A DNA stretch of 25,827 bases from Candidatus Bathyarchaeota archaeon (GCA_003601725.1 PIYJ01000026.1:1-25827); one strand, 5' to 3'; counted from the first letter of the stretch, positions 7,931-16,236 are shown. The notes: generated by a model not told the origin, from the letters alone. A program made the numbers and translations.

Positions 7931-8777
7931 GCTAAGATAGCTTCAATATCAGCGACGAACGACGGATCAATCGAAGATTACATAGGAGTCGATAAAGTCG
8001 GCAAGAAGGGATTACCAATAATCTGTATCCCCACGACAAGCGGAACTGGAAGTGAAGTAACAAGATTTGCTGTTATAAAGTATGAGAGGACGAAGAAGGC
8101 TATTTCAAGCGAGCTGATCATACCTGACGTCGCAATCGTAGATCCAACTTTAACTGTGTCTTTACCTGCAAAGATCACGGCTTATACGGGGCTTGACGCT
8201 TTATCCCACGCGGTTGAAGCTATGATCTCTACGTGGGCAACTCCCTTCACGGATACTTTGGCACTTGGAGCTATAAGGACGATCTTCCGCTATCTGAAAA
8301 GGGCATATGACAATGGCGGAGATCTTGAAGCTCGTTATCATATGTCGATGGCTGCAACATTAGCTGGCTTATCCTTTAACGATCCAAAGGTTCTTCTAGC
8401 TCATTCCATAGGTCAGACAATAGGCCCGATCTACAATTTACCCCATGGGCTTTCCGTCGCATTTGCTCTGCCTTATGTTTTAGAGTTTTACTTGATCTCT
8501 TCGGCGGATAAGATAGCGTTAATCAGCGAAGCAGCGGGAATCTATGACAACAAGAGGACAGATAGGGAGAACGCCCAAGAAATGATAAGGTGGCTTTTGA
8601 AATTCTATCGAGATCTTGACATCCCGCTTTCCCTTAGAGTTCAGAGATAGCCTCAACGATCTAGATAAGCTCGCAGAGTATACAGTTAATTTTCAGCCCA
8701 GAAGTAACAGCCCAATCACCCTTACTAAAGAGAACATGCTTGAGCTCTACAAGAAGATGTGGAAGGGAATAGAATAA
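7916..8777 (+). pseudogene. Iron-containing alcohol dehydrogenase remnant (N-terminus deleted, frameshift near the end)
   Basis: From about 7922 the sequence reads MDSAKIASISATN, the part of group III metal-dependent alcohol dehydrogenases that follows the NAD-binding GGGS motif. It continues with PTTSGTGSEVTRFAVI, the metal ligands in TGLDALSHAVE (Asp, His), and HSIGQTIGPIYNLPHG (two His). The roughly 95 N-terminal residues, including most of the nucleotide-binding domain, are missing, replaced by the tail of the PPC remnant. The frame then stops at 8648-8650, but another frame carries FRDSLNDLDKLAEYTVN and so on to MWKGIE with a stop at 8775, which completes the family's C-terminus; a two-base loss near 8638 explains this. 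A GTG at 7892 could start a 252-residue product, but it would lack the cofactor domain. Confidence 0.85.
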
Positions 8778-8822
8778 ATCATTACGTCTATTGGGAAATT
8801 CAGCCTTCATAGGTTTCAGAAG

Positions 8823-8872
8823 CCTTAATAAGTCTTAATTAGTTCATTACGCGATAGCTAAAAAAGGGAGAG
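8823..8872 (+). promoter_or_regulatory. Putative promoter and ribosome site of the phosphohexomutase gene
   Basis: A TATA-like CCTTAATAA at 8823-8831 lies about 50 bases before the gene, and a strong GGGAGAG ribosome site at 8866-8872 lies 8 bases before the ATG at 8881. Together they support that start and an independent transcript after the pseudogene region. Confidence 0.4.
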
Positions 8873-8880
8873 CATCTCAC

Positions 8881-10248
8881 ATGATTTCAGAAGAAATTTT
8901 TCGCGCCTACGATATACGTGGAATCTACGGAAGGACCCTCACAGAAAAGGTTGCTGAACGCATAGGAAGATCCATAGCAGCCTACTTAGATGGCGAAGGA
9001 GAAACTATGCTTGTAGGCAAAGATGTTCGTCACAGCAGCGAACCCCTAGCCCGCGCCCTTATAGAAGGGATGCTTTCTGGAGGAATTGATGTTGAAGATA
9101 TAGGCGTTGTAACGACTCCTCTGCTTAATTTTGCTTCAGTTCATTACGGTAAGACAGGCGGAGTTATGGTAACGGCTTCTCATAATCCGCCTGAATGGAA
9201 CGGATTTAAAATCTGGCTGAAGACCGGCTTCATAAGTATGGGTATGGGAATGGAGAAGTTGAGAGACCTGGCACTTCGAGGGAAGTTCAAACCGGCATCT
9301 CGCGGCAAATTTAGGAAGAACCCTAACGCAATCTTAGATTATGAGAGATACGTAACGGAAAAAATAAGCATCGAGAAGAATCTTAGGATAATCGCCGATC
9401 CCGGGAACGGTTCATGCTCGGTTTTAATTCCAGGGATCTTCGAGAAGACGGGGATCGCTGTAACCGCTATAAACACGAAGCCGGATGGATCTTTCCCCGC
9501 GCATCCGCCTGAGCCGTCCGAGGAGACATTGACTGATGTGAAAAGGTTAGTGCTTGAGGAGAAGGCTGATTTCGGAGTAGGCTTTGATGGAGATGGGGAT
9601 CGAGCGGTCTTCGTAGATGATAAAGGGCGAGTTGTATCCGGCACCTCGATTTTCACTTTACTAGCCGAGGAATATCTGAAGAAATATAAAGGCGCGCCGA
9701 TCGTTTACGAAGTCAGCTGTTCAATGGTGATTGAAGAGATAATTAAGAATTATGGGGGAAAGCCCGTATTAAGCCGAGTGGGGCACACTTACATCGTAGA
9801 TAAAATGCTTAAGGAGAAAGCGGTCTTCGGAGGGGAGGTAAGCGGCCACCTCTACTTTAGGGAACTCTACGGATTCGACGACGCGATCTATGCATGTCTC
9901 AAAGTCGCGGAGATCCTTTCGAGGAGGGATGAAAGATTATCGGAGATTGTTGACTCCATGCCTAGATATCCCAGAATACCTGGAAAGAAATTTGAATGCC
10001 CCGACGAGATCAAATTTCAAGTGGTCGATGAGCTCTCCAAGGAATTCAAGGAGATGGGATATGAGACTTTGACAATCGACGGAGTTAAGGTAACCGAAGA
10101 GGATGGATGGTTTCTTATAAGAGCCTCAAATACTCAGCCGCTCGTCAGACTAACAGTTGAAGCTAAAGATGAAGCTTCACTAAACAATCTAGCATCCTTT
10201 GCTGAGAAGAAAATCCTTGAGAAGATAAGAAGCATCAGAAAGAACTAG
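8881..10248 (+). CDS. Phosphomannomutase/phosphoglucomutase (alpha-D-phosphohexomutase)
   Basis: A 455-residue enzyme interconverting hexose 1- and 6-phosphates, or possibly glucosamine phosphates. All four signature loops are present: the phosphoserine loop TASHNPPEWNGFK (Ser100), the Mg2+ loop DGDGDR (236-241), the sugar-binding loop GEVSGHLYF (from 318) and the phosphate-binding RASNTQPLVRL near the C-terminus. The N-terminal FRAYDIRGIYG is typical of the PMM/PGM branch. GEVSGH is commonly found in PMM/PGM proteins acting on glucose or mannose phosphates, whereas GlmM-type enzymes differ in this loop; that assignment is from family knowledge. It is convergent with the Pelota gene 8 bases away. 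It probably supplies sugar phosphates for glycans or N-glycosylation. Confidence 0.93.
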   Translation: MISEEIFRAYDIRGIYGRTLTEKVAERIGRSIAAYLDGEGETMLVGKDVRHSSEPLARALIEGMLSGGIDVEDIGVVTTPLLNFASVHYGKTGGVMVTASHNPPEWNGFKIWLKTGFISMGMGMEKLRDLALRGKFKPASRGKFRKNPNAILDYERYVTEKISIEKNLRIIADPGNGSCSVLIPGIFEKTGIAVTAINTKPDGSFPAHPPEPSEETLTDVKRLVLEEKADFGVGFDGDGDRAVFVDDKGRVVSGTSIFTLLAEEYLKKYKGAPIVYEVSCSMVIEEIIKNYGGKPVLSRVGHTYIVDKMLKEKAVFGGEVSGHLYFRELYGFDDAIYACLKVAEILSRRDERLSEIVDSMPRYPRIPGKKFECPDEIKFQVVDELSKEFKEMGYETLTIDGVKVTEEDGWFLIRASNTQPLVRLTVEAKDEASLNNLASFAEKKILEKIRSIRKN

Positions 10249-10255
10249 GAATTCA

Positions 10256-11326
10256 TCATATCGGAAACCGAAGAAGCGCGGCTATCCCTCCAAGCGAGCT
10301 AAGCTTGGCGCCTGCTTCATGTTCCGCGCTTACTATTATGACTTCGCCGCTTTTATCCTCCACTTCCCGCATTAGCCTCTCTAAGGATTCTCTCTCCTCA
10401 TCCATTGCTTCACGTAGATAAGAGTCAGTTAATAGCAGCTTATCAATAGCCCCCAGAGAATTAGCTTTCTGGACGTCTTTCATTCCGTAGGCTACGTCTC
10501 CCCGACCTTTACCTAGACGCTTGAGCAGCTCCTCCACTGATTCTGTTTCCTTTATCATCCGCGTATATTTCAAAGCCTTGCTTAGAACACCTGAACGTAG
10601 AGCCTCATAGATTCCAGCCTTCCCTGTGCTGTTGACGCTTTTTACGTCAATGATTCTTCTTTTAAGATCCGTTCTTCTTTCCAGATACTTTAAAAAGCCG
10701 TTCTTTACGTATCCTAGCCCCAAAACAACTATGGGCATATCTGAATCCATCTGTGTCTCTTCTATAGCCTTAGAGGCCGATTTGAATAGATCCTGAAGCA
10801 CTCGTCTTCTATCATCAGATCTGAGCTTCCCCGGCAGTGTAATCCGCTCTTCCACCCTTATGTCAACCCCGAATCCCCTAAGAACCCCGATGCAGTATCC
10901 TTCATCATCAATCGATATCACAAGTACGGGCGGCATTTTCCGCTCAGCCGCACGTTTCAGCTGATCCAGATGATGCTTCATCCACCTCTGCTTCACAATC
11001 TTCAAAGGCTTATTCAAGACTATATTGAAGGTATGATGAGACCCTTCTCCTACTTCTTCTGGAGCTTCACAGATGATCCCGTGAATCCTTAAACGATTCA
11101 TGTGACGATCCCACATGACGCTTTCAACAGTCACGCCGAGCGAAACTGAGACTCGCCTACCCTTCTCTGGACGATCATACCTATCACCTAATCTAATCTC
11201 ACGGCTCGTTCTGGCATACACCCTGTCACCCCTCTCGATTATATTGTATAATACCCAAAAGTCATCGAGGACTTCAGGCATCACCGTAACAGCGCCATGC
11301 CTAATATCACTACGTAGAATCCTCAT
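10256..11326 (-). CDS. pelA: Pelota/Dom34 mRNA surveillance factor
   Basis: A 356-residue archaeal Pelota, the eRF1-like protein that enters stalled ribosomes and, with a translational GTPase (aEF1A) and ABCE1, splits them. The N-terminal Sm-like domain (about 1-130) begins MRILRSDIRHG and includes DDFWVLYNIIERGD, the family's most conserved stretch. The central domain (about 135-265, PPVLVISIDDEGYCIGVLRGFG) and C-terminal domain (about 268-356, YGMKDVQKANSLGAIDKLLLTDSYLR) follow in order. There is no GGQ motif, as expected, which separates it from aRF1. Length and start are normal. Upstream Nob1 is on the same strand after a 218-base gap that probably holds a separate promoter and a hairpin. 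Confidence 0.96.
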   Translation of the reverse strand: MRILRSDIRHGAVTVMPEVLDDFWVLYNIIERGDRVYARTSREIRLGDRYDRPEKGRRVSVSLGVTVESVMWDRHMNRLRIHGIICEAPEEVGEGSHHTFNIVLNKPLKIVKQRWMKHHLDQLKRAAERKMPPVLVISIDDEGYCIGVLRGFGVDIRVEERITLPGKLRSDDRRRVLQDLFKSASKAIEETQMDSDMPIVVLGLGYVKNGFLKYLERRTDLKRRIIDVKSVNSTGKAGIYEALRSGVLSKALKYTRMIKETESVEELLKRLGKGRGDVAYGMKDVQKANSLGAIDKLLLTDSYLREAMDEERESLERLMREVEDKSGEVIIVSAEHEAGAKLSSLGGIAALLRFPI

Positions 11327-11401
11327 CTAAACCATACATCCCAGATTACAAGCTGCCTTCCATAGATAGAAGTTTAAGAATACTGTTAAACGTATCGAAA
11401 A

Positions 11402-11520
11402 ACTTATAGCAATCTTCTCCCTCTAGAGTATTTCTCTGGGAAGCCCAACCTGTCCAAGAAAGAAACCCCCTTCTCATCTCCCCGGCAGCTTGGGCTTCCC
11501 GGATCTCCTTTTCAGCTTTT
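11402..11520 (+). ncRNA. Candidate small RNA: long hairpin with its own TATA box
   Basis: An 11-base perfect inverted repeat (11438-11448, GGGAAGCCCAA; 11490-11500, TTGGGCTTCCC) is extended outward by three pairs and, after one C/C mismatch, inward by five pairs (11450-11454 with 11484-11488). The stem is about 19 pairs with a pyrimidine-rich loop at 11455-11483. Two pairs are G-U only if the plus strand is the RNA (11437/11501 and 11453/11485), which favours plus-strand transcription. A TATA-like ACTTATAGC at 11402-11410 would start RNA near 11431, just before the stem, and a CTTTT...CTTTTT stretch after it could terminate it. It lies between Nob1 and Pelota, both on the minus strand. No match to tRNA, H/ACA or C/D RNA was seen. 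It may instead be a DNA-level inverted repeat. Confidence 0.4.
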
Positions 11521-11544
11521 GGAAAAAGAGGAGAGATTGAAGTT

Positions 11545-12072
11545 TCATGCTGGACTTTTACTTATCGGCTTACGTTTCAGTTTGGTTCCGCAATTCTCGC
11601 ATTTTTCAAACTTGTAATCTGGAGGATATTCCTTGTGACATGCAGGGCAGTAGAGAAGCCACTTCAAATGGAATTTTATGCCGTAAGTCATGACTGATAC
11701 ATAGGTTACTCCAAGTTTCTTTGCGACGTTCTGAATTGAGTAATCATCTGTGATTATCTGCGGTGTGTATCCTTCATTTTTTAGCTGAACTGCTAACGCA
11801 AGGATTTTCATATCTGCTTCTGACAGGGAAAGTAGGTCACCGACTTCTCTTGATGCTTTCCTTGCTTTATTTAAGGCTTGAACGCTCGGTTCACGGAGTT
11901 TTAGTTTTCCAGCTCTAATCGCGGTGTTGAGCCGTAGTTTGGCTATTGAGCTCTTCGTCAGCTCCTTTTCCACATCTGGAACGGAGTAGACTTCATCATG
12001 AAGGTCGTATACATCGAATCCTGCTATGAAGACTGTGGTATCAACTATTATGGCTCTCCGCTCATCATTCAT
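11545..12072 (-). CDS. nob1: Nob1-type PIN-domain endoribonuclease with zinc ribbon
   Basis: A 175-residue protein with a PIN nuclease domain (about 1-135) and a C-terminal zinc ribbon. The acidic PIN residues are visible as D11 (IIVDTTVF), the E35/E37 region (VEKEL), D87 (LSEADMKI) and D109/D110 (IITDDYSIQN). The ribbon has C142/C145 (CPAC) and C158/C161 (CENC). This architecture is that of Nob1, which cuts the 3' end of pre-16S/18S rRNA at site D during late small-subunit maturation. Its start lies one base after the NAD kinase stop, so the two are almost surely co-transcribed. Confidence 0.92.
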   Translation of the reverse strand: MNDERRAIIVDTTVFIAGFDVYDLHDEVYSVPDVEKELTKSSIAKLRLNTAIRAGKLKLREPSVQALNKARKASREVGDLLSLSEADMKILALAVQLKNEGYTPQIITDDYSIQNVAKKLGVTYVSVMTYGIKFHLKWLLYCPACHKEYPPDYKFEKCENCGTKLKRKPISKSPA

Positions 12073-12073
12073 G

Positions 12074-12916
12074 TTAGCTTTCCTCTCTTGAGAAGAGCAG
12101 CCGGGCTTTCAAACGATGGTAGAAGCTGCCTTCAAACCGGATGAATGAAGACTCATGCTCAGACTTTTTAACGATTATAAAAGGAGTCTCCTCATCGATT
12201 TTCCTTTGATAATCCCCGTCTATTACTATCATTGCGGTCTGAGGCTTGAGCAGCTCCAATGTGACTTCAGAAGACGAGGAGAAGACTATGGGCCGTATAA
12301 ATGTGATCGGGCAGACAGGCGTCAAAACGAATGCGTCAAGATCCAAATCGATAATTGGGCCGCCGGCTGAGAATGTGTAGCCTGTTGAACCGACCTGGGA
12401 GGCTATAATGATTCCGTCAGCTCTGCAGTCTGTAACGATCTCACCGTTCTTTTTTATCCTTACATGTAGAATCTTTGCTAAATGACGGGATGTTACGAAG
12501 ACTTCGTTTAGGGCATCAGGAAGCCTTTCGTCTCCTATGAAGGATGCGATTTTGCTGCAGCGTTCGATAAAATAGTCTCCCTTCAAGTATCTCTCCACGG
12601 CTTCAAGAGCCTTCTCCGGTGTTACTTCTGTAAGGAAGCCGCGGACGCCCATATCAACTGCTAGAATTGGAGGTTCAGGCTTCGGAATTCGAAGGCAGGT
12701 TCTTAATATCGTGCCGTCCCCGCCGATGGTCACAATCAGGTCGGTCCTCATCTTCTCAAGAGGAGTTGAGCTATCATGTCTTTTCATGAGCTTCGCCAAG
12801 CTTGGTTCCAATAAGACATTGAATCCTTCGCTTTCGAAGCGGTTAACTATTTGAGCAGCGACGGAAATTGCCTCTTCACGGTCAGTACGAGCGACTATGC
12901 CTACCTTCTTCGACAA
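12074..12916 (-). CDS. nadK: NAD kinase
   Basis: A 280-residue ATP/polyphosphate-NAD kinase that phosphorylates NAD to NADP. The GGDG motif sits at about residues 65-68 (VTIGGDGTIL). The family's second conserved region is GIIIASQVGSTGYTFSAGGPII, with NEVF (137-140) before it. In many NAD kinases the second motif reads GSTAYxxSAGGP; here the Ala is Gly, a mild change. The start is TTG at 12916; the ribosome site is weak (GTGAGAAG). A TATA-like TTTAATAG at about 12934-12941 is close enough for a nearly leaderless message. It is the first gene of a pair with nob1. Confidence 0.94.
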   Translation of the reverse strand: MSKKVGIVARTDREEAISVAAQIVNRFESEGFNVLLEPSLAKLMKRHDSSTPLEKMRTDLIVTIGGDGTILRTCLRIPKPEPPILAVDMGVRGFLTEVTPEKALEAVERYLKGDYFIERCSKIASFIGDERLPDALNEVFVTSRHLAKILHVRIKKNGEIVTDCRADGIIIASQVGSTGYTFSAGGPIIDLDLDAFVLTPVCPITFIRPIVFSSSSEVTLELLKPQTAMIVIDGDYQRKIDEETPFIIVKKSEHESSFIRFEGSFYHRLKARLLFSREES

Positions 12917-13030
12917 CTTCTCACACGCCGAGATAACTATTAAACTAGGACTTATTAAACTGCAATGCTATTAGACTGATGTATAAATTTGTTATCTTCG
13001 TCTTTTTACGTTTATGCATTTAATAAAAAA

Positions 13031-13108
13031 GGATGCCTCCTCAAAGATTCGGCGAGGTCTCTTCGCTCTTTTAGAGCCCGAGGAGACTATCTCTACTGCT
13101 TGGCGTCC
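13031..13108 (+). other. Candidate structured RNA element (closed three-way fold)
   Basis: The stretch folds into a closing stem GGATGCC (13031-13037) with GGCGTCC (13102-13108), seven pairs including one G-U; a small hairpin CCTC/GAGG (13039-13042 with 13054-13057); and a long hairpin of seven pairs (13058-13064 with 13080-13086), a two-base bulge, then five pairs (13065-13069 with 13073-13077) and a TTT loop. An alternative pairing CTCCTC (13037-13042) with GAGGAG (13080-13085) would disrupt both, as in a switch. Both G-U pairs form only in plus-strand RNA. A TATA-like GTATAAATTT at 12981-12990 precedes it. It lies upstream of the eIF5A TATA box, so it is probably not in that gene's leader. 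There is no T-loop or anticodon arm, so it is not a tRNA. The rest of 12917-13236 is A/T-rich promoter DNA. Confidence 0.35.
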
Positions 13109-13180
13109 ATAGATTTTCCGCCATGCCAATTTACGCGTAGCAAACCGAAATAATGAAATAAATAAATGAACGCTAATAAA

Positions 13181-13189
13181 CTATAAAAG
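13181..13189 (+). promoter_or_regulatory. Putative TATA box of the eIF5A gene
   Basis: CTATAAAAG here predicts transcription from about 13210, giving a leader of about 27 bases that holds a GGAAGG site 8 bases before the ATG at 13237. Spacing and sequence are close to the archaeal ideal. Confidence 0.6.
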
Positions 13190-13236
13190 GGCTCGTAACC
13201 AAAAGAGTATAATAAAATTGCTGGAAGGATGGTGCT

Positions 13237-13629
13237 ATGAGCAAACCGGTTGACGTTGGAAGTCTCAAGACGGGTAGCTACGTAATTGTTGATGATGAAC
13301 CATGCCGCATAGTTGATTTAACAAAGTCTAAGCCTGGAAAGCATGGCGCTGCTAAGGCACGGGTGGTTACAATAGGGGTCTTTGACGGTGTTAAGAGAAG
13401 CTTCGTGAAGCCAGTTGATGCAAAGGTAGAAGTCCCAATAATTGAAAAGAAGACTGGACAGATAATCTCAGTCTTGCCTAATGCCGTTCAAATAATGGAT
13501 CTAGAGACGTATGAGATCTTTGAGACTCCTCTCCCAGAAGATGAGACTCTTAAATCGAAGCTCAACGAAGGCGTCGAAGTAGAATACTGGCGCATCCTAG
13601 GACGTACAAAGATCATGAGGACAAAATAA
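13237..13629 (+). CDS. eif5A: Translation factor aIF5A (eIF5A homologue, hypusine-containing)
   Basis: A 130-residue factor that relieves ribosome stalling, the archaeal equivalent of eIF5A and bacterial EF-P. The N-terminal SH3-like domain (about 1-70) carries the hypusination loop SKPGKHGAAK, with K35 the expected site for deoxyhypusine synthase. The C-terminal OB-fold (about 72-130) follows, including QIMDLETYEIFETPLP. The length is typical for archaea. It has its own promoter and a GGAAGG ribosome site. The modifying enzyme is not in the window. The convergent threonine aldolase gene ends 29 bases downstream. Confidence 0.97.
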   Translation: MSKPVDVGSLKTGSYVIVDDEPCRIVDLTKSKPGKHGAAKARVVTIGVFDGVKRSFVKPVDAKVEVPIIEKKTGQIISVLPNAVQIMDLETYEIFETPLPEDETLKSKLNEGVEVEYWRILGRTKIMRTK

Positions 13630-13658
13630 AGCAAAAAATAATATGTCCAACCAGCCAG

Positions 13659-14732
13659 TTATCTTTTACTTTCCGTTTTAATTTCCTTCACCACTTCTTC
13701 TATGATGGAGAGAGCTTTTTCTATATCTTCCTTTTCGATGCCTCGATGAGTGACAAACCTAACTCTGGTTTTGCTGATGCTATTCGTGAGCACCCCGCGG
13801 ACTCTCAGTCTTTCAACAAACACTTCCGCTGGAATTCCAAGGCCGTCAACATCGCACATAACCATGTTTGTCTGCACAGTCCTTAAATCAACATGAAGCC
13901 CCTCTATTTTGACCAGTCCTTTAGCTAAGAGACGCGCGTTTTTGTGGTCATCCTCTAATCGATCGATCATCTTCTCAAGAGCAATTATCCCCGGAGCTGC
14001 TATTATCCCGGCTTGACGCATCCCGCCGCCTAAAATTTTTCGTATTTTCCTAGATTTTTCGATGAATTCTTCGCTTCCGACGACTATTGACCCTATTGGG
14101 CAGCTTAACCCCTTCGAGAGGCAGAACATGAGATTATCAACATGCCGGGTGAACTCTCTTACATCAACCTTCAAAGCTACAGCGGCATTGAAGATTCTAG
14201 CTCCATCCATGTAAAGCCGTAGATCATTTTCCTTTGCTACTTTGCTTATGGCTTCTATCTGAGAAGGAGTTACAATTGTTCCGCCAGCTCGGTTATGCGT
14301 ATTCTCTATGCATACAAGCGTCGTCTTAGCATAATGCAGAGATTCAGGTCTGATGGCTGCTTCGATATCCGCTGGGTTCATCACGCCCATTTTTCCTTTA
14401 ACAGGTATTGGGAGAACCCCCGCTATGGCTGAGATTCCTCCTACTTCATACCAGTATATGTGTGAGTCTGCTTCGAGGATAGCGCTGTCTCCTCGGTTCG
14501 TGTTCGCCGTGACCGACACGAGGTTCGCCATGGTTCCGCTTGGCACAAGCATAGCTGCCTCTTTCCCCATCTTTTTTGCAGCCATTTCTTCTAGCTGGTT
14601 TACTGTAGGGTCTTCTTTGTAACAGTCGTCTCCGAGCTTCGCGTGTCTTATCGCCTCAAGCATTTCCTCCGTGGGAAGGGTAACCGTGTCGCTTCTCAGG
14701 TCGATAGGTTTGACAACTTCCTTTACGTTCAT
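13659..14732 (-). CDS. Low-specificity L-threonine aldolase (PLP-dependent)
   Basis: A 357-residue fold-type I PLP enzyme that splits L-threonine or L-allo-threonine to glycine and acetaldehyde. It begins with the family hallmark DLRSDTVTLPTEEM (about 11-24), followed by GDDCYKEDPTVNQLE, PSGTMANLVS, the stacking His region EADSHIYWYE (H91), the PLP-ring Asp in YMDGARI (D176) and the Schiff-base Lys in CLSKGLSCP (K207). GGGMRQAGIIAAPG after it is also diagnostic. The start ATG follows an AAGGTGA site, and a TATA-like CTTTTATC lies near 14780 on the minus strand. The related beta-eliminating lyases share the fold, but the motif set favours threonine aldolase. It may supply glycine. Confidence 0.92.
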   Translation of the reverse strand: MNVKEVVKPIDLRSDTVTLPTEEMLEAIRHAKLGDDCYKEDPTVNQLEEMAAKKMGKEAAMLVPSGTMANLVSVTANTNRGDSAILEADSHIYWYEVGGISAIAGVLPIPVKGKMGVMNPADIEAAIRPESLHYAKTTLVCIENTHNRAGGTIVTPSQIEAISKVAKENDLRLYMDGARIFNAAVALKVDVREFTRHVDNLMFCLSKGLSCPIGSIVVGSEEFIEKSRKIRKILGGGMRQAGIIAAPGIIALEKMIDRLEDDHKNARLLAKGLVKIEGLHVDLRTVQTNMVMCDVDGLGIPAEVFVERLRVRGVLTNSISKTRVRFVTHRGIEKEDIEKALSIIEEVVKEIKTESKR

Positions 14733-14913
14733 AATTCTGATTCACCTTCAGGATACAACAATGAATGATCAAATTGATAAAAGTTAACATTCTTCTTCTC
14801 TCAGGAAGGAAGATGTACTTCCGTGGAAAAGATAGATTTAAGGGCATCCAACCAAAATAAAAAATAGAAAGCAAAGTATTAAAAACACCAGTTGTTTGCT
14901 TGGAGAGACAAAA

Positions 14914-16236
14914 TTGGCTTTAGAAAAACTCGGTTCTTCTCTCTACGATTCTTTGAAGAAGCTTCTCCGAGTCTCAGCTATTGATGAAGCTGCAGTGAAA
15001 GAGCTGGTTCGCGATCTTCAACGAGCATTACTACTGGCTGACGTTAACGTAAGGCTTGTCCTGGAACTCTCGAAACGCGTAGAAGAGCGGGCCTTAAAGG
15101 AAAAGATTCCGCCAGGGATCTCAAGAAGGGAACATGCGATCAAGGTTGTATATGAAGAGCTAACGCGTTTCCTCGGAGAGAAAGCCGTCCCGCTTAAGGT
15201 GAACCCAAAGAAAAGAAACGTATTCATGCTTGTGGGAATCCAAGGGTCAGGGAAGACTACAACAGCAGCAAAGCTCGCCAGATATCTTCAGAAACGAGGC
15301 TATAAGACAGCTCTGATCTGCACGGATACGTATCGTCCAGGAGCCTACGCTCAGCTCAAGCAATTAGCAAGCCGAATAAACGTTCCAGTCTATGGCGATG
15401 AAAAAGAAAAAGACGCAGTGAAGATCGCTTTGGAAGGGCTCAGAAAATTTGAAAATTACGATGTTGTACTTATCGATACTGCGGGGAGACACAAAGACGA
15501 AAAAAGCTTAATTGAAGAGATGAAAAGTCTGGAAAAGACCATCAATCCAGACGAGATAATAATGGTCATCGATGGAACAATAGGTCAACAAGCAGCTTCA
15601 CAAGCCGCGGCCTTCCATAAAGCAACGCCGATAGGCTCAATAATCGTAGCGAAGCTCGACGGCTCAGCAAGAGGAGGAGGAGCATTATCAGCGGTCGCAG
15701 CGATCGGAGCACCCATCAAATTCATAGGGACAGGCGAGAAGATTGAGGATCTGGAGCCATTCGACCCGCCCAGATTCACCAGTCGACTTTTGGGAATGGG
15801 TGACCTTCAAGGCTTAATCGAGAAGGTCCGTGAAGCTGAAGTTAAGGTGCCTGAAAAGAAAGCCAAGGCCTTCCTTAGCGGAAAATTCACCCTTGCAGAC
15901 ATGTATGAGCAGTTTGAAGCGATGCGAAGCATGGGTCCGATCAGTCGGATATTAAAGATGCTGCCTGGATTCGGCTATGATATCCCCGATGAGATGATGA
16001 ATCTAGCCGAGGAACAGATGAAAAAATGGAAGGTTATCATTCAGTCGATGACGCCTGAAGAGAGAGAAAATCCTCGGATAATAAAATCTTCAAGAACAAG
16101 ACGGATTGCAAGGGGATCTGGAACATCGGAAAGAGACGTGAAGATGCTGATTCAACAGTACAATAGACTTAGAAAGATGATTAAATCATTTAGGCGAAAG
16201 CGGCTTCCATTTTTCCACGGGAGACTTCAGATGTAA
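14914..16236 (+). CDS. srp54: Signal recognition particle GTPase SRP54
   Basis: A 440-residue SRP54 that binds 7S RNA and signal sequences and delivers ribosomes to FtsY at the membrane. Domains in order: N helical bundle (about 1-95), G domain with GIQGSGKTTTAAKLA (from about 108), DTYRPGAYAQL, DTAGRHK and AKLDGSARGGG, then the Met-rich M domain from about 300 (MYEQFEAMRSMGPISRILKMLPGF). The start chosen is TTG at 14914, because GGAGAG at 14902-14907 lies six bases before it. A TTG at 14896 would add six residues but has no ribosome site. FtsY and the SRP RNA are not in the window. The tail FRRKRLPFFHGRLQM is basic, as in many archaeal members. Confidence 0.96.
   Translation: MALEKLGSSLYDSLKKLLRVSAIDEAAVKELVRDLQRALLLADVNVRLVLELSKRVEERALKEKIPPGISRREHAIKVVYEELTRFLGEKAVPLKVNPKKRNVFMLVGIQGSGKTTTAAKLARYLQKRGYKTALICTDTYRPGAYAQLKQLASRINVPVYGDEKEKDAVKIALEGLRKFENYDVVLIDTAGRHKDEKSLIEEMKSLEKTINPDEIIMVIDGTIGQQAASQAAAFHKATPIGSIIVAKLDGSARGGGALSAVAAIGAPIKFIGTGEKIEDLEPFDPPRFTSRLLGMGDLQGLIEKVREAEVKVPEKKAKAFLSGKFTLADMYEQFEAMRSMGPISRILKMLPGFGYDIPDEMMNLAEEQMKKWKVIIQSMTPEERENPRIIKSSRTRRIARGSGTSERDVKMLIQQYNRLRKMIKSFRRKRLPFFHGRLQM

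Noticed and set aside
7892..8650. A functional 252-residue Fe-dependent alcohol dehydrogenase starting at GTG 7892
   Set aside because: It would lack most of the nucleotide-binding domain, its first residues are PPC-gene sequence read out of frame, and the family's C-terminal helices continue past its stop in another frame.
11438..11500. Simple intrinsic terminator for the Nob1 or Pelota message
   Set aside because: The loop is 29 bases long and the stem lacks a directly adjoining U-tract on the minus strand; archaeal termination mostly relies on U-runs without long stems. It remains possible as a processing signal, so it was kept as a candidate RNA.
13031..13108. tRNA gene, because of the seven-pair closing stem, 78-base length and D-arm-like hairpin
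   Set aside because: There is no T-loop consensus (GTTCRANNC) before the 3' stem, no seven-base anticodon loop and no CCA or intron-like structure that would rescue it.
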